Part shown: piece by piece, positions 7,671-15,922 of the stretch
Numbering within the stretch: the stretch's first letter is position 1
How the letters are laid out: each line of letters opens with the position of its first letter
Origin: an uncultured Lentisphaerota bacterium
GTDB taxonomy: Bacteria > Verrucomicrobiota > Kiritimatiellia > CAIQIC01
Direction: 5' to 3'
Assembly: GCA_903889245.1 (NCBI GenBank)
Contig: CAISWQ010000102.1
Coordinates: 62,001 to 126,000, forward strand
DNA length: 64,000 nucleotides
Program-made: the position numbers and the translations under genes
The notes under the pieces: model-generated
What the model saw: the letters and a program-made list of their open reading frames with translations, nothing else
What the model was told of the DNA's origin: nothing
Database searches by the model: none

Positions 7671-9041
7671 ATGCCGACTTTCGCTCCAACCGATTTGGCG
7701 CAGTGGTCCGGCGGCGTCTGGCAGCACGCGCCCGCCGCGGCGACCGGCGCCTCGATCAATACCCAAACGCTCAAGCCCGGCGACCTGTTCTTCGCACTCA
7801 AGGGCGCGCAAGCCGATGGCCACGACTATGTCGCCGACGCACTTGCGCGCGGCGCGGCCGGCGCGGTTGTCCGCCGCGCGTTCGCGAAGAAACACGCGAA
7901 GCTGCCGCTGCTCGCCGTCGCGGATCCCGCCGCCGCGTTGCGCGCCATCGCCGCCGGCTATCGCGCGACGCTCACGGCAAAATTTATCGCCATTACCGGC
8001 AGCGTTGGCAAGACGACGGTGAAGGAGATGACCGCCGACTTGCTCGCGACGGTCGGCCCGACGGCACGCACGCACGGCAACTTCAACAACGAGCTCGGCC
8101 TGCCGCTGAGCCTGCTTGCCGTTGAGCCCGACGCGCAGTTCGGCGTCTTCGAGCTCGGCATGAATCATCCCGGCGAGCTTGCGCCGCTATGCAAGCTGCT
8201 CCAGCCCAGCATCGGCATCGTCACGATGGTCGGCCCGGTCCACTTTGAATTTTTCGCTTCGGTGCAGGCGATTGCCGAGGAGAAGGCGGCGGTGCTGCGC
8301 TGTCTACCGAAGGATGGTCTTGCCATCCTCGACGCCGATGGCGACTGGTTCGAGTTGCTTCGTAATGCGACGCCCTGCCGCCTGCTCACCACCTCGCTGC
8401 GCGCCGCCGCCGATTACGTCGGCCGCATCGCGCCGGAATTGAACGGCGCGTTCACGGTGACCGAGCGCGGCGGCGAGTCCGCTGTTGCGCTGCAAAATTC
8501 CATCCCCGGCGCGCACAACATCCGCAACGCGCTGCTGGCGGTGGCGGCGGCGCGCGCGCAGTCGGCTTCGTGGGAGAGCATCCGCGCCGCGCTCGCGGCC
8601 TATGAGCCGGTGGGCCTGCGCTGGCAGCGCAGCGCGTGGCGCGAGGCGCTCATCATCAACGATGCCTATAACGCCAGTCCGCCGAGCATGGCGGCGGCGT
8701 TGCGCACGTTCATGGAAATCCCGACGACGGGCCAGCGCTGGGTTGTGCTCGGCGGCATGTTGGAGCTCGGCGTCGCCGCGGAGGATTTGCATAACGAGCT
8801 GGGCCATTTTGTGGCCGGGCTGCCGGAGGTCAACCTGATCGCCGTCGGCGAACTCGGCGCGTGGATCGCCTCCGGCGCGTTCGAGGCCGGCATGACGCCG
8901 GACCGGATTGAGATTTGCGATGGCTGCGGCGCGGCGGCGGCGATCTTGCGCGCGCGCCTGCGGGCCGGCGACGCCGTCCTCCTGAAGGCATCGCGCGGCG
9001 AAAAATTGGAACGGGTTCTGGACACTTTGACGCAGACTTGA
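7671..9041 (+). CDS. murF: UDP-MurNAc-tripeptide-D-alanyl-D-alanine ligase
   Basis: MurF adds D-Ala-D-Ala to the UDP-MurNAc-tripeptide, the last cytoplasmic peptide step. The 456-aa product shows the early substrate region SINTQTLKPGDLFFAL, the P-loop GSVGKTT (residues 110-116), HGNFNNELGLPLSLL, ELGMNHPGEL and NDAYNASPPSM, all typical of MurF. The start at ATG 7671 gives MPTFAPTDLAQWSGG. A TTG two codons earlier is possible but unnecessary. The gene is separated from murE by 171 bp that is almost wholly palindromic array, and from mraY by 7 bp. Confidence 0.95.
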   Translation: MPTFAPTDLAQWSGGVWQHAPAAATGASINTQTLKPGDLFFALKGAQADGHDYVADALARGAAGAVVRRAFAKKHAKLPLLAVADPAAALRAIAAGYRATLTAKFIAITGSVGKTTVKEMTADLLATVGPTARTHGNFNNELGLPLSLLAVEPDAQFGVFELGMNHPGELAPLCKLLQPSIGIVTMVGPVHFEFFASVQAIAEEKAAVLRCLPKDGLAILDADGDWFELLRNATPCRLLTTSLRAAADYVGRIAPELNGAFTVTERGGESAVALQNSIPGAHNIRNALLAVAAARAQSASWESIRAALAAYEPVGLRWQRSAWREALIINDAYNASPPSMAAALRTFMEIPTTGQRWVVLGGMLELGVAAEDLHNELGHFVAGLPEVNLIAVGELGAWIASGAFEAGMTPDRIEICDGCGAAAAILRARLRAGDAVLLKASRGEKLERVLDTLTQT

Positions 9042-9048
9042 GGGCGAC

Positions 9049-10182
9049 ATGTTTTATTATCTATCGGAACTGACTGAATGGTTTTCGCCGTTGCGGATGT
9101 TCCAGTACATCACCTTCCGCGCCTTCCTGGGAGCGGCGACGGCGTTCCTGATCGTGCTGATCCTCGGGCCGCTGGTGGTGCGCTGGCTGCGCAAGCTGAA
9201 CTTCGCCGAGCAGAGCCGCGAGCTGGACGTGGCGCATCTCAAGGATTTCTTCCGCTCGAAGAAGGGCACGCCGACGATGGGCGGCGTACTGATCCTCTTC
9301 GCCACGGTCGGCAGCGCGCTGCTGTGGGCGCTGCCCAACGGCTACGTGCTGCTGACGCTGGCCACGATGCTCTTCATGGGCACGCTCGGCTTCTGGGATG
9401 ACTACCTGAAGATCACCAGGAAAAATTCCAAGGGCGTCCGCGCGCGGCACAAGTTCCTGTTCCAGACCTTGTGGGTGGTGGTCCTGTTGGCGGTGCTGCT
9501 GGCGTGGCCACCAACGAGCAAGCTGGTGAAACAGTTGTTCGTGCCGTTCTTCAAGGAGCCCGTGATCGCCGACATGGGCCTCGTGCTCTCGTTCGGCTTC
9601 CTCTGGCTCGTGATTGTCGGCGCGACCAACGCGGTCAACCTGACCGATGGCCTTGATGGCCTCGCCATCGGGTGCAGCAACTCGGCCGCGGTCGCCTACC
9701 TGGTGATGGCCTACGCCGCGGGCCACGCCGGGCTCTCGAAATATTTGCAGATTCCGCACATGCCGGGCATGGGCGAGTTGACGGTGCTCTGCGGTTGCCT
9801 GCTCGGCGCGGGGCTCGGCTTCCTCTGGTACAACTGCTATCCCGCGCAGGTGTTCATGGGCGACACCGGCAGCCTCGCCATCGGCGGCTTCATCGGCATG
9901 ATCGCCGTGCTGATCAAGCAGGAGGTCGCGCTGGTCGTCGTCGGCGGCGTGTTCGTCATCGAGGCGATGAGTGTTGTGTTGCAAGTGGCGAGCTTCAAGC
10001 TCACGGGCAAGCGCATCTTCTACTGCTCGCCGCTGCATCATCACTTCCAGTTCAAGGAGCGTCTCGCCGCGCAGGCCGAGGGCCGCCCGGAGCGGATGCT
10101 GGAGACGAAGATCACCGTCCGGCTCTGCATCCTCTCGATCCTCTTCGCGCTGATCGGCGTGGCGATGCTGAAGATCCGGTGA
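9049..10182 (+). CDS. mraY: Phospho-N-acetylmuramoyl-pentapeptide transferase
   Basis: MraY is a polytopic inner-membrane enzyme that transfers phospho-MurNAc-pentapeptide to undecaprenyl phosphate, forming lipid I. The 377-aa product carries the family landmarks KKGTPTMGG (about residue 70), the aspartate pair in GFWDDYLK, NAVNLTDGLDGLA, FMGDTGSLAIGG and the late HHHFQ histidine motif. About ten hydrophobic segments are visible. The stop overlaps the murD start as TGATG, which suggests tight coupling. Confidence 0.97.
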   Translation: MFYYLSELTEWFSPLRMFQYITFRAFLGAATAFLIVLILGPLVVRWLRKLNFAEQSRELDVAHLKDFFRSKKGTPTMGGVLILFATVGSALLWALPNGYVLLTLATMLFMGTLGFWDDYLKITRKNSKGVRARHKFLFQTLWVVVLLAVLLAWPPTSKLVKQLFVPFFKEPVIADMGLVLSFGFLWLVIVGATNAVNLTDGLDGLAIGCSNSAAVAYLVMAYAAGHAGLSKYLQIPHMPGMGELTVLCGCLLGAGLGFLWYNCYPAQVFMGDTGSLAIGGFIGMIAVLIKQEVALVVVGGVFVIEAMSVVLQVASFKLTGKRIFYCSPLHHHFQFKERLAAQAEGRPERMLETKITVRLCILSILFALIGVAMLKIR

Positions 10183-11558
10183 TGACTACTTTCCGTTCAG
10201 CGCTGGTTTGCGGTTTGGGCTCCAGCGGCGAGGCCGCGGCGCTGCTGTTGCGTAGTGAGGGCTGCAACGTGGTCGCCCTTGATCGCGGCGACACACCGGA
10301 GTTGCGCCAACGCGCCGCCGCGCTCAAGGCCTCGGCGGTCTGCGCGCAACTCAACCAGGAACACATCCCCGCTGGTGACTTTGAGGTCGCCGTGATGAGC
10401 CCGAGCATTCCGCTGAACTCGCCGTGGGTTGCGGAGCTGCGGCAGCGCGGTATTCCGCTGCTCGCGGAATTGGAACTGGGTTGGAGCCGGCATCGCGGCA
10501 AGACCATCGCGGTCACCGGCTCCAACGGCAAGAGCACGTGCGTCAAGTGGCTCGCCGAATCCTTGCAGGCGGCGGGGCTGAAGGCCGCGCCCGCGGGCAA
10601 CTATGGCCCGCCCGTCACGCGCGTCGTGCGCGAACAGCCGGACCTCGACTGGCTCGTCCTCGAGGTCAGTACGTTCCAGTTGGAGACCTGCCGCGAGTTT
10701 CGATCGGACATCGGCATCCTGCTGAACATCTTCCCGAATCACCTCGACCGGCACGGCGACATGGCGACCTACGCGTACCTCAAGGCGCAGCTTTTCTCCC
10801 ACACGCTGCGCGGCGACTGCTGTCTCGTCCCGCCACTCTTGTTGGAGTCCGTCCGCCGCCAGTCCGGCGGCGCGGGCCGCTGGGAAACCTTCGGCCTCGC
10901 CGGGCATGCGACGTGGCGTTTCGCGGAGGGCCACGTTGAGCACGCCGGACACGCGGTCGCCGACCTGCGCGGCACGCGCTTCGATAACGCGATCCTCGGC
11001 GAGGCCGCGGCCGCGGTGGTCGCGGCGCTGGACGCGGCCGGCGCCGGCCCGGCCGCCGCGGTACAGGCCGCGCGCGCGTTCACGCCGCTGCCGCACCGGC
11101 TGCAACTGGTCGCCGAGGTCGGCGGCGTCCGTTTCGTCAACGACTCCAAGGCCACCAACCTGACCGCGCTGGCGGCGGCGCTGACGATGACGCCCGGCCG
11201 CGTGCGGTTGATCGCCGGCGGTTTGCCCAAGGAAAAGGACTTCTCCAGCGTAAAAGATTTACTGGCGGAAAAAGTGGAAACTGTCTATCTTATCGGCCGC
11301 TCCGCGCCGCTCATGGCCCAAGCATGGTCGGGTGCGGCGCCGTGCTGTGAAACCGGCACGTTGCAGGCCGCCGTGGAACGGGCGGCGGCCGACGCGCGGA
11401 CGGGTGAGACGGTGTTGCTTTCGCCAGCCTGTGCGAGCTTCGATCAGTTCAAGAGTTTCGAAGAGCGTGGCCGCCTGTTCGCCGAGTTGGTGGTTGCGCT
11501 TAAACAAAATGGAATCGGCAAGGAAAAACCAACAGGAGTGAGTCATGCAAGCAGTTGA
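10182..11558 (+). CDS. murD: UDP-MurNAc-L-alanine:D-glutamate ligase
   Basis: MurD adds D-glutamate to UDP-MurNAc-L-Ala. The 458-aa product starts MTTFRSALVCGLGSSGEAAA (Rossmann-like N-terminal domain), has the ATP-binding TGSNGKST (112-119), EVSTFQLE, NIFPNHLDRHG and NDSKATNLTAL, and ends with SPACASFDQFKSFEERG, the usual MurD C-terminal signature. The start overlaps the mraY stop, and the 3' end overlaps the LysM gene by 14 bp. Confidence 0.95.
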   Translation: MTTFRSALVCGLGSSGEAAALLLRSEGCNVVALDRGDTPELRQRAAALKASAVCAQLNQEHIPAGDFEVAVMSPSIPLNSPWVAELRQRGIPLLAELELGWSRHRGKTIAVTGSNGKSTCVKWLAESLQAAGLKAAPAGNYGPPVTRVVREQPDLDWLVLEVSTFQLETCREFRSDIGILLNIFPNHLDRHGDMATYAYLKAQLFSHTLRGDCCLVPPLLLESVRRQSGGAGRWETFGLAGHATWRFAEGHVEHAGHAVADLRGTRFDNAILGEAAAAVVAALDAAGAGPAAAVQAARAFTPLPHRLQLVAEVGGVRFVNDSKATNLTALAAALTMTPGRVRLIAGGLPKEKDFSSVKDLLAEKVETVYLIGRSAPLMAQAWSGAAPCCETGTLQAAVERAAADARTGETVLLSPACASFDQFKSFEERGRLFAELVVALKQNGIGKEKPTGVSHASS

Positions 11559-12432
11559 GCAGAAGAATCCGTGGAAGTCCCGCTTGATCGTCAGTGTGGC
11601 CGCGAGCACGCTCGTGCTGTTCGTCGGTTGCACCACGCCCGCCGGCACCGCCAAGATCGAACCGCCCGCCTCCCCGATCATGCCGCCGACGAAGGAACCC
11701 TCGCCGGTGGTGGAGAAAGCCGTCATCCCGCCGCCTCCTGTGCTGGATCTGCAGCCGCTCGCGAAGGAACCCACCACGGGCCCGAAGTCCTACATCGTCC
11801 AGCCCGGCGACATGCTCTCGAAGATTGCGCGCCGCGCCGGCGTCTCGGTCAACGAACTCGTCGCGCTGAACCATCTCAAGAACGCCAACAGCATCCGCGT
11901 CGGCCAGAAGCTTACGCTGCCCGGCTACGCCAAGGACCTCCCCGTGGGCAAGGTCAAGGAGAGTGTGGCGGGCAAGACCTCCGGCTCGAAGAAGGTGGTC
12001 AGCTCGACGGCGAAGAAGCCTTCCGCGGAAGGCGGCTACGAAGTTCAGGCCGGCGATGCGCTTGAAAAGATCGCCAGGAAGTTTGGCGTCAAGGTGGCGG
12101 ACCTCAAGGCCGCGAATAACATGACCAGCGACAAGATTCGCGTCGGCCAGAAGCTCGCCATCCCCGGCAAGGGCGGCGAAGCCGCTCCTGTCGCCCCGGC
12201 CGCCGACAGCGGCACGCCCGCGCCCGCGGCTGATGCCGGCACACCGGCCCCCGCCGTCCCCGCCGCGCCGCCGACCTTGCTCGACTACACCGTGCAGGAT
12301 GGCGAGACCGTGGATAGCGTCGCCAAGACTTTCCTCGTGAAGAAGGATGACATCCTCAAGGCAAACGGCGCAACCGACGCCGCCCAGATTCGCCCGGGCA
12401 TGCGCATCAAGATCCCCGTGCCCGCCCAATAA
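11545..12432 (+). CDS. LysM-repeat lipoprotein in the dcw cluster
   Basis: A 295-aa exported protein with a signal peptide ending in LFVGC, a lipobox with Cys29 as the expected lipidation site. It has three LysM modules at about residues 84-129 (YIVQPGDMLSKIARR), 157-203 (YEVQAGDALEKIARK) and 245-291 (YTVQDGETVDSVAKT). They are joined by Ala/Pro/Lys-rich linkers. LysM modules bind the glycan backbone of peptidoglycan, so the protein probably anchors to or senses the wall. No catalytic domain is present. AGGAG lies 7 nt upstream of the ATG. It overlaps murD and is followed by an intrinsic terminator. A LysM lipoprotein is not a standard dcw member. Confidence 0.85.
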   Translation: MQAVEQKNPWKSRLIVSVAASTLVLFVGCTTPAGTAKIEPPASPIMPPTKEPSPVVEKAVIPPPPVLDLQPLAKEPTTGPKSYIVQPGDMLSKIARRAGVSVNELVALNHLKNANSIRVGQKLTLPGYAKDLPVGKVKESVAGKTSGSKKVVSSTAKKPSAEGGYEVQAGDALEKIARKFGVKVADLKAANNMTSDKIRVGQKLAIPGKGGEAAPVAPAADSGTPAPAADAGTPAPAVPAAPPTLLDYTVQDGETVDSVAKTFLVKKDDILKANGATDAAQIRPGMRIKIPVPAQ

Positions 12433-12450
12433 GCAGCCGACCTGATGGAA

Positions 12451-12487
12451 ACGCGGCGGCGGGCCCCGGCCCACCGCCGCGTTTTTT
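12451..12487 (+). terminator. Intrinsic terminator after the LysM gene
   Basis: A 9-bp perfect stem (ACGCGGCGG / CCGCCGCGT) encloses a GC-rich 14-nt loop and is followed by six T residues (12482-12487). It splits the dcw cluster, leaving ftsW downstream to rely on readthrough or its own promoter. Confidence 0.85.
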
Positions 12488-12515
12488 CTGTCCGTAGTTT
12501 TTCGCGGGGCCTGCG

Positions 12516-13685
12516 ATGGGCAAGACCACCAAGCTGCTGATCTACCTCGTGCTGCTGCTCACCCTGTTTGGGCTCATCATGCTCGGTAGCGCCAGCCCGG
12601 CGCAGGCCGAGAAGATGAAGCACGCCTGGTATTATTTTGTGCTGCACCAGGTCGTCTTCATCAGCCTCGCAGTCGCGGTGGGCGCAGGTTGCGCCTGTGT
12701 TGATTACCGTCTCTGGGGCAGGTTCTCGATCACGTTGACGCTGCTCGCCATCGGCTTGCTGGGCCTGCTGCTGGTGCTGCACGGACTCTGGAAGTTGCAT
12801 ATCCATACGCCGCTCGCGCACGCGATCAACGGGAGCTGGCGCTGGCTCTTTCTCGGCCCGGTCAATTTCCAGCCGTCGGAACTGGCGAAGTTTGCCGTGG
12901 TTTGCTGGCTGGCGTGGTGGATGACGCGTGTCCGCCGCCGCGCGGCCGACGCCCGGCTGGGGTTTGCCATGCCGCTGCTCGGCCTCGGACTGGTGGTGGT
13001 ACTGATTCTGCTGGAGCCCGACTTTGGCACCACCTTCCTCGTGGCGTTCGTCGGCATGACCCTGATGTTCCTGGGTGGTTCACGTTTCAAGTTCCTGGCC
13101 CTCGCCGGGATGGGCGGCCTGGTCGCCTTCGCCCTGCTCATCATGCACAACCCCGTGCGCATGCGCCGCATTCTGGCGTTTCTCTGGCCGGAGGAATACG
13201 CGCAGAAGGAGGCCTACCAACTGTTGCAGGCCCTCTATGCGCTGGTGCTCGGCGGGCCCACCGGCGTCGGCTTTGGCGAGAGCATCCAGAAACAATCCTA
13301 CTTGCCGGAGGCACACACCGATTTCATTTTTGCCATCATCGGCGAGGAGTGGGGCTTGGTGGCCACGCTGGCGGTTGCGTTGGCCTTCGTTGTGTTTTTC
13401 ATCCTCGGCATGCGCATCAGCTTTCGCGCGCCCGACCAGTTCGGCCGCCTGCTCGCCTTCGGCATCACGCTGATGATCACGCTGCAAGCCGCGATCAACA
13501 TCGCCGTCGTCACCGGCTGCATGCCCACCAAGGGCCTCGCCCTGCCCTTCATCAGCTACGGCGGCTCCAGCATCCTCTTCACCTACGTCATGATCGGCGT
13601 GCTGATCAACATCGGCCGGCAGACGGAGACGGATTTGCGCCCGGGTGCTTTCCGCGTCATCCGCGACCAGCATCACGACCTCTGA
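12516..13685 (+). CDS. ftsW: Lipid II glycosyltransferase / division protein FtsW
   Basis: FtsW is the SEDS-family polymerase that works with FtsI to make septal glycan. The 389-aa product has about ten membrane segments and SEDS landmarks: FQPSELAKF near residue 120, LLEPDFGT (with the conserved Asp), LPEAHTDFIFAIIGEEWG and LPFISYGGSS near the C-terminus. RodA is related, but the dcw context favours FtsW. It starts 29 bp after an intrinsic terminator. murG and the remaining dcw genes do not follow; the cluster ends here with a palindromic array and a convergent gene. Confidence 0.93.
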   Translation: MGKTTKLLIYLVLLLTLFGLIMLGSASPAQAEKMKHAWYYFVLHQVVFISLAVAVGAGCACVDYRLWGRFSITLTLLAIGLLGLLLVLHGLWKLHIHTPLAHAINGSWRWLFLGPVNFQPSELAKFAVVCWLAWWMTRVRRRAADARLGFAMPLLGLGLVVVLILLEPDFGTTFLVAFVGMTLMFLGGSRFKFLALAGMGGLVAFALLIMHNPVRMRRILAFLWPEEYAQKEAYQLLQALYALVLGGPTGVGFGESIQKQSYLPEAHTDFIFAIIGEEWGLVATLAVALAFVVFFILGMRISFRAPDQFGRLLAFGITLMITLQAAINIAVVTGCMPTKGLALPFISYGGSSILFTYVMIGVLINIGRQTETDLRPGAFRVIRDQHHDL

Positions 13686-13707
13686 TGTCCCGGTCGGGGC
13701 CGAAGGG

Positions 13708-13878
13708 TTCCAAGCTTTGGAATAGCGCGCTGTATTTTTTCCAAGCCTTGGACGGAGGCCTTGGAGCACAGGTGGAGCGCGACCTCCGGGCACGTTCGGG
13801 GCGTGTCTGGCGATCACGCCCCACCTTCCAGTTTCCAAGGCTTGGGAAAACCCGGCGAAAAAATTCCCAGCCTTGGAA
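13708..13878. repeat. Palindromic array, 4 units with an internal gap
   Basis: Units start at 13708, 13739, 13832 and 13864. The steps are 31, 93 (three times 31) and 32 bp. The gap holds no recognisable units, yet the flanking pairs stay in phase. The array lies between the convergent 3' ends of ftsW and the secreted FG-GAP gene. Confidence 0.85.
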
Positions 13879-13919
13879 CGCCACCACAACCTTGTTGAGG
13901 CACGCGAGGCCGCGCAGCC

Positions 13920-15740
13920 TTAGAGCGCGCCCGCGCCCGAGAGGCGCCAACTGCCTGTACCCCACCAGAAGCTGGCCGCCTTCGCCGTGGCGTCGGCCTT
14001 CATGAACCAGCCGCCGGTGAGGCCCGCCGCGGTCTGCCAGACCAGATCCGTGATGCCATCCTGATCAATATCCGCGGCGCCACGCAGTTGCCAGCCACCG
14101 GTATTGCCCATGAGCTGGCCGCGAATGCTGCCGCCCGGCCCGTCATGGAACCACACGGCCACCAGGCCAGTGGCCTGCTGCCAGAAGACCTCCGCCTTGT
14201 TGTCACCATCGAGATCGCCGGCGGCCCGCAATTGCCACGCGCCCATGGCCCCGAGCACCGTGGCGCTCTGGAAGTCGCCGTTGGTCGCCACGTCCCAGTA
14301 GGCGGCCGTACCATCCGGGCGCTGGAAGAAAATCTCCGCATAGCCATCGGCGTCATAATCGGCGCAGCCGCGGATCTCCCAGTCGCCGGTGTTCCACCAG
14401 AAACGCTGGTTGATGGGTTTGCCGTCGCCGCCCATGAACCAGCCACCGGTGTCATGGGACGCCGTCTGGAACAGGAGGTCGGCGACGCCATCGCCATCAA
14501 TATCGCCCGCCGCCTTGAGCAGCCAGCCGCCGGTGTTGCCGAGGACATACGCCATTTGGAAGAGACCGTTGGTTTCCAAAATCCAGCTGGCCAGCGTGCC
14601 GGCAGGTTCCTGGTAGAACAGCTTGGGGCCGACCACCATGAGCCCATACACCACTCCATGACCATTACTGCCTGACGACATCGCCATGCCATAGAGCGTG
14701 GTATCCAGCAACGCCAAGCCTCCCGGACAACGCCCCCCATCACCGAGGCCGCCCGCGAGGGAATGCAGGGTCGTGAAACCTGTTCCGTTGGTGCAGATTT
14801 TGTAGAGCGTCCCCAGATTATGGAGCCCGCCATATTCGGTGGTGCCATACAGCATGGCACCCAGCACCGTTGGCGCTGCGCGCGGAGCATGACCATCGCT
14901 CCCCACTCCGGTGAAATGGTGCAGGACGGTGTAATGGCCGCCGTTGGTGTCCACCTTGTAGATCACGCCTTTATTACTAATACCGCCAGCTTCCGTCACA
15001 CCAAAGAAAGTATCGCCGACCGGGACCAAGCCGCTCAACGCAGTTACGCCGGTTGGCTCGGAAAATACAACCAGGTTCGTAAAGCCGGAGCCATCAAGAT
15101 TGAGCCTGTAAATCGTGCCCATCGTTGTCCCATAAAGTGCGTCACCGCAGAGTATCGGAGAGGCATAGGGATACCCGCCCTCGGCTGGGGCGAAGTGATG
15201 CAGCACCGCGTAGCCGGAACCATCGGTGTTGATGGAAAAGAGTGTGCCCAGATTGGAGGCGCCACCCTCGCCTGTGGAGCCATACAGTTTCGTCCCGATG
15301 ATGGTGGGCGTGGAAACGGGTCGCGAACCATCACTGGCTGTTCCAGTGAAGTGATGCAGCACCGCATAGCCTGCACCCGAGGTGCTCACCTTGAAGAGCA
15401 CACCGCTGCCGGCTGTTCCGCCCCACTGGGTCATGCCAAAAAGATGGGTCCCCGAAAGCGCCAGCGTACCAAAGGTCGGGCCGGCGCCATCCCCCGGGCT
15501 GCCGGCGAAGGAATGGAGTACACCCAGATCGGAGGCCACCACACCCAACCCAGCACTGCCGCCGGAATAGGTCATGCCAAATAAATTGGTGCCGACCACC
15601 AGCAAGGTGCCCATGGGCGTTGACCCGTCTGTGGGGCCGCCCGCGAAGTTATGCACCACCTGGTACTGCGCCAAGCCCTGCCCCATGCCCAACAACACCA
15701 GCACACCGCTCCACCCCAGCTTCCTTCCAGTCCGTTTCAT
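13920..15740 (-). CDS. Secreted protein with tandem Gly-rich beta repeats and C-terminal FG-GAP/VCBS-like repeats
   Basis: A 606-aa exported protein with a signal peptide (GVLVLLGMGQGLAQ). The first two thirds hold about eight repeats of roughly 45 residues, with cores such as GSGYAVLHHF, TKLYGSTGEGG and NLGTLFSI. This matches the TIGR03803-type repeat family (LYGTT..GG...GT). The last third has integrin-like calcium loops (DIDGDGVADL, DYDADGYAEI, DLDGDNKAEV, DIDQDGITDL). Both parts are expected to form beta-propellers at the cell surface. No catalytic motif is visible. The start at 15740 is fixed by AAAGGAG a few bases upstream. Confidence 0.8.
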   Translation of the reverse strand: MKRTGRKLGWSGVLVLLGMGQGLAQYQVVHNFAGGPTDGSTPMGTLLVVGTNLFGMTYSGGSAGLGVVASDLGVLHSFAGSPGDGAGPTFGTLALSGTHLFGMTQWGGTAGSGVLFKVSTSGAGYAVLHHFTGTASDGSRPVSTPTIIGTKLYGSTGEGGASNLGTLFSINTDGSGYAVLHHFAPAEGGYPYASPILCGDALYGTTMGTIYRLNLDGSGFTNLVVFSEPTGVTALSGLVPVGDTFFGVTEAGGISNKGVIYKVDTNGGHYTVLHHFTGVGSDGHAPRAAPTVLGAMLYGTTEYGGLHNLGTLYKICTNGTGFTTLHSLAGGLGDGGRCPGGLALLDTTLYGMAMSSGSNGHGVVYGLMVVGPKLFYQEPAGTLASWILETNGLFQMAYVLGNTGGWLLKAAGDIDGDGVADLLFQTASHDTGGWFMGGDGKPINQRFWWNTGDWEIRGCADYDADGYAEIFFQRPDGTAAYWDVATNGDFQSATVLGAMGAWQLRAAGDLDGDNKAEVFWQQATGLVAVWFHDGPGGSIRGQLMGNTGGWQLRGAADIDQDGITDLVWQTAAGLTGGWFMKADATAKAASFWWGTGSWRLSGAGAL

Positions 15741-15779
15741 GATGATCTCCTTTGCTTGCGCCCATTTCAACCAACCGGT

Positions 15780-15808
15780 TCTATAGCACTGTCAGGATGC
15801 GAAGACAA
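15780..15808 (-). promoter_or_regulatory. Candidate promoter of the FG-GAP gene
   Basis: On the minus strand, TTGTCT (15808-15803) and TATAGA (15785-15780) are 17 bp apart. The expected start site near 15773 leaves a leader of about 33 nt containing the AAAGGAG ribosome site. Confidence 0.45.
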
Positions 15809-15884
15809 GGCCGCACCCCAACCCTGCCCACTGCGGTCGCTGGCCGCGTTGTCCTCCTCATAAAGCTGCTCTCCGTCCTCTGTC

Positions 15885-15902
15885 TTCCCCAAACCTTGGG
15901 AA
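15885..15902. repeat. Isolated degenerate palindromic unit
   Basis: TTCCCCAAACCTTGGGAA is an extended, imperfect version of the array palindrome. It stands alone 20 bp before the next start codon. Confidence 0.5.
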
Positions 15903-15922
15903 TGCTCTATCCTCATGCCGCC

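Noticed and set aside
13920-15740. FG-GAP repeat gene as a giant adhesin or toxin system
   Set aside because: Only 606 aa, with generic propeller repeats, no toxin tip domain and no immunity or secretion partner next to it.
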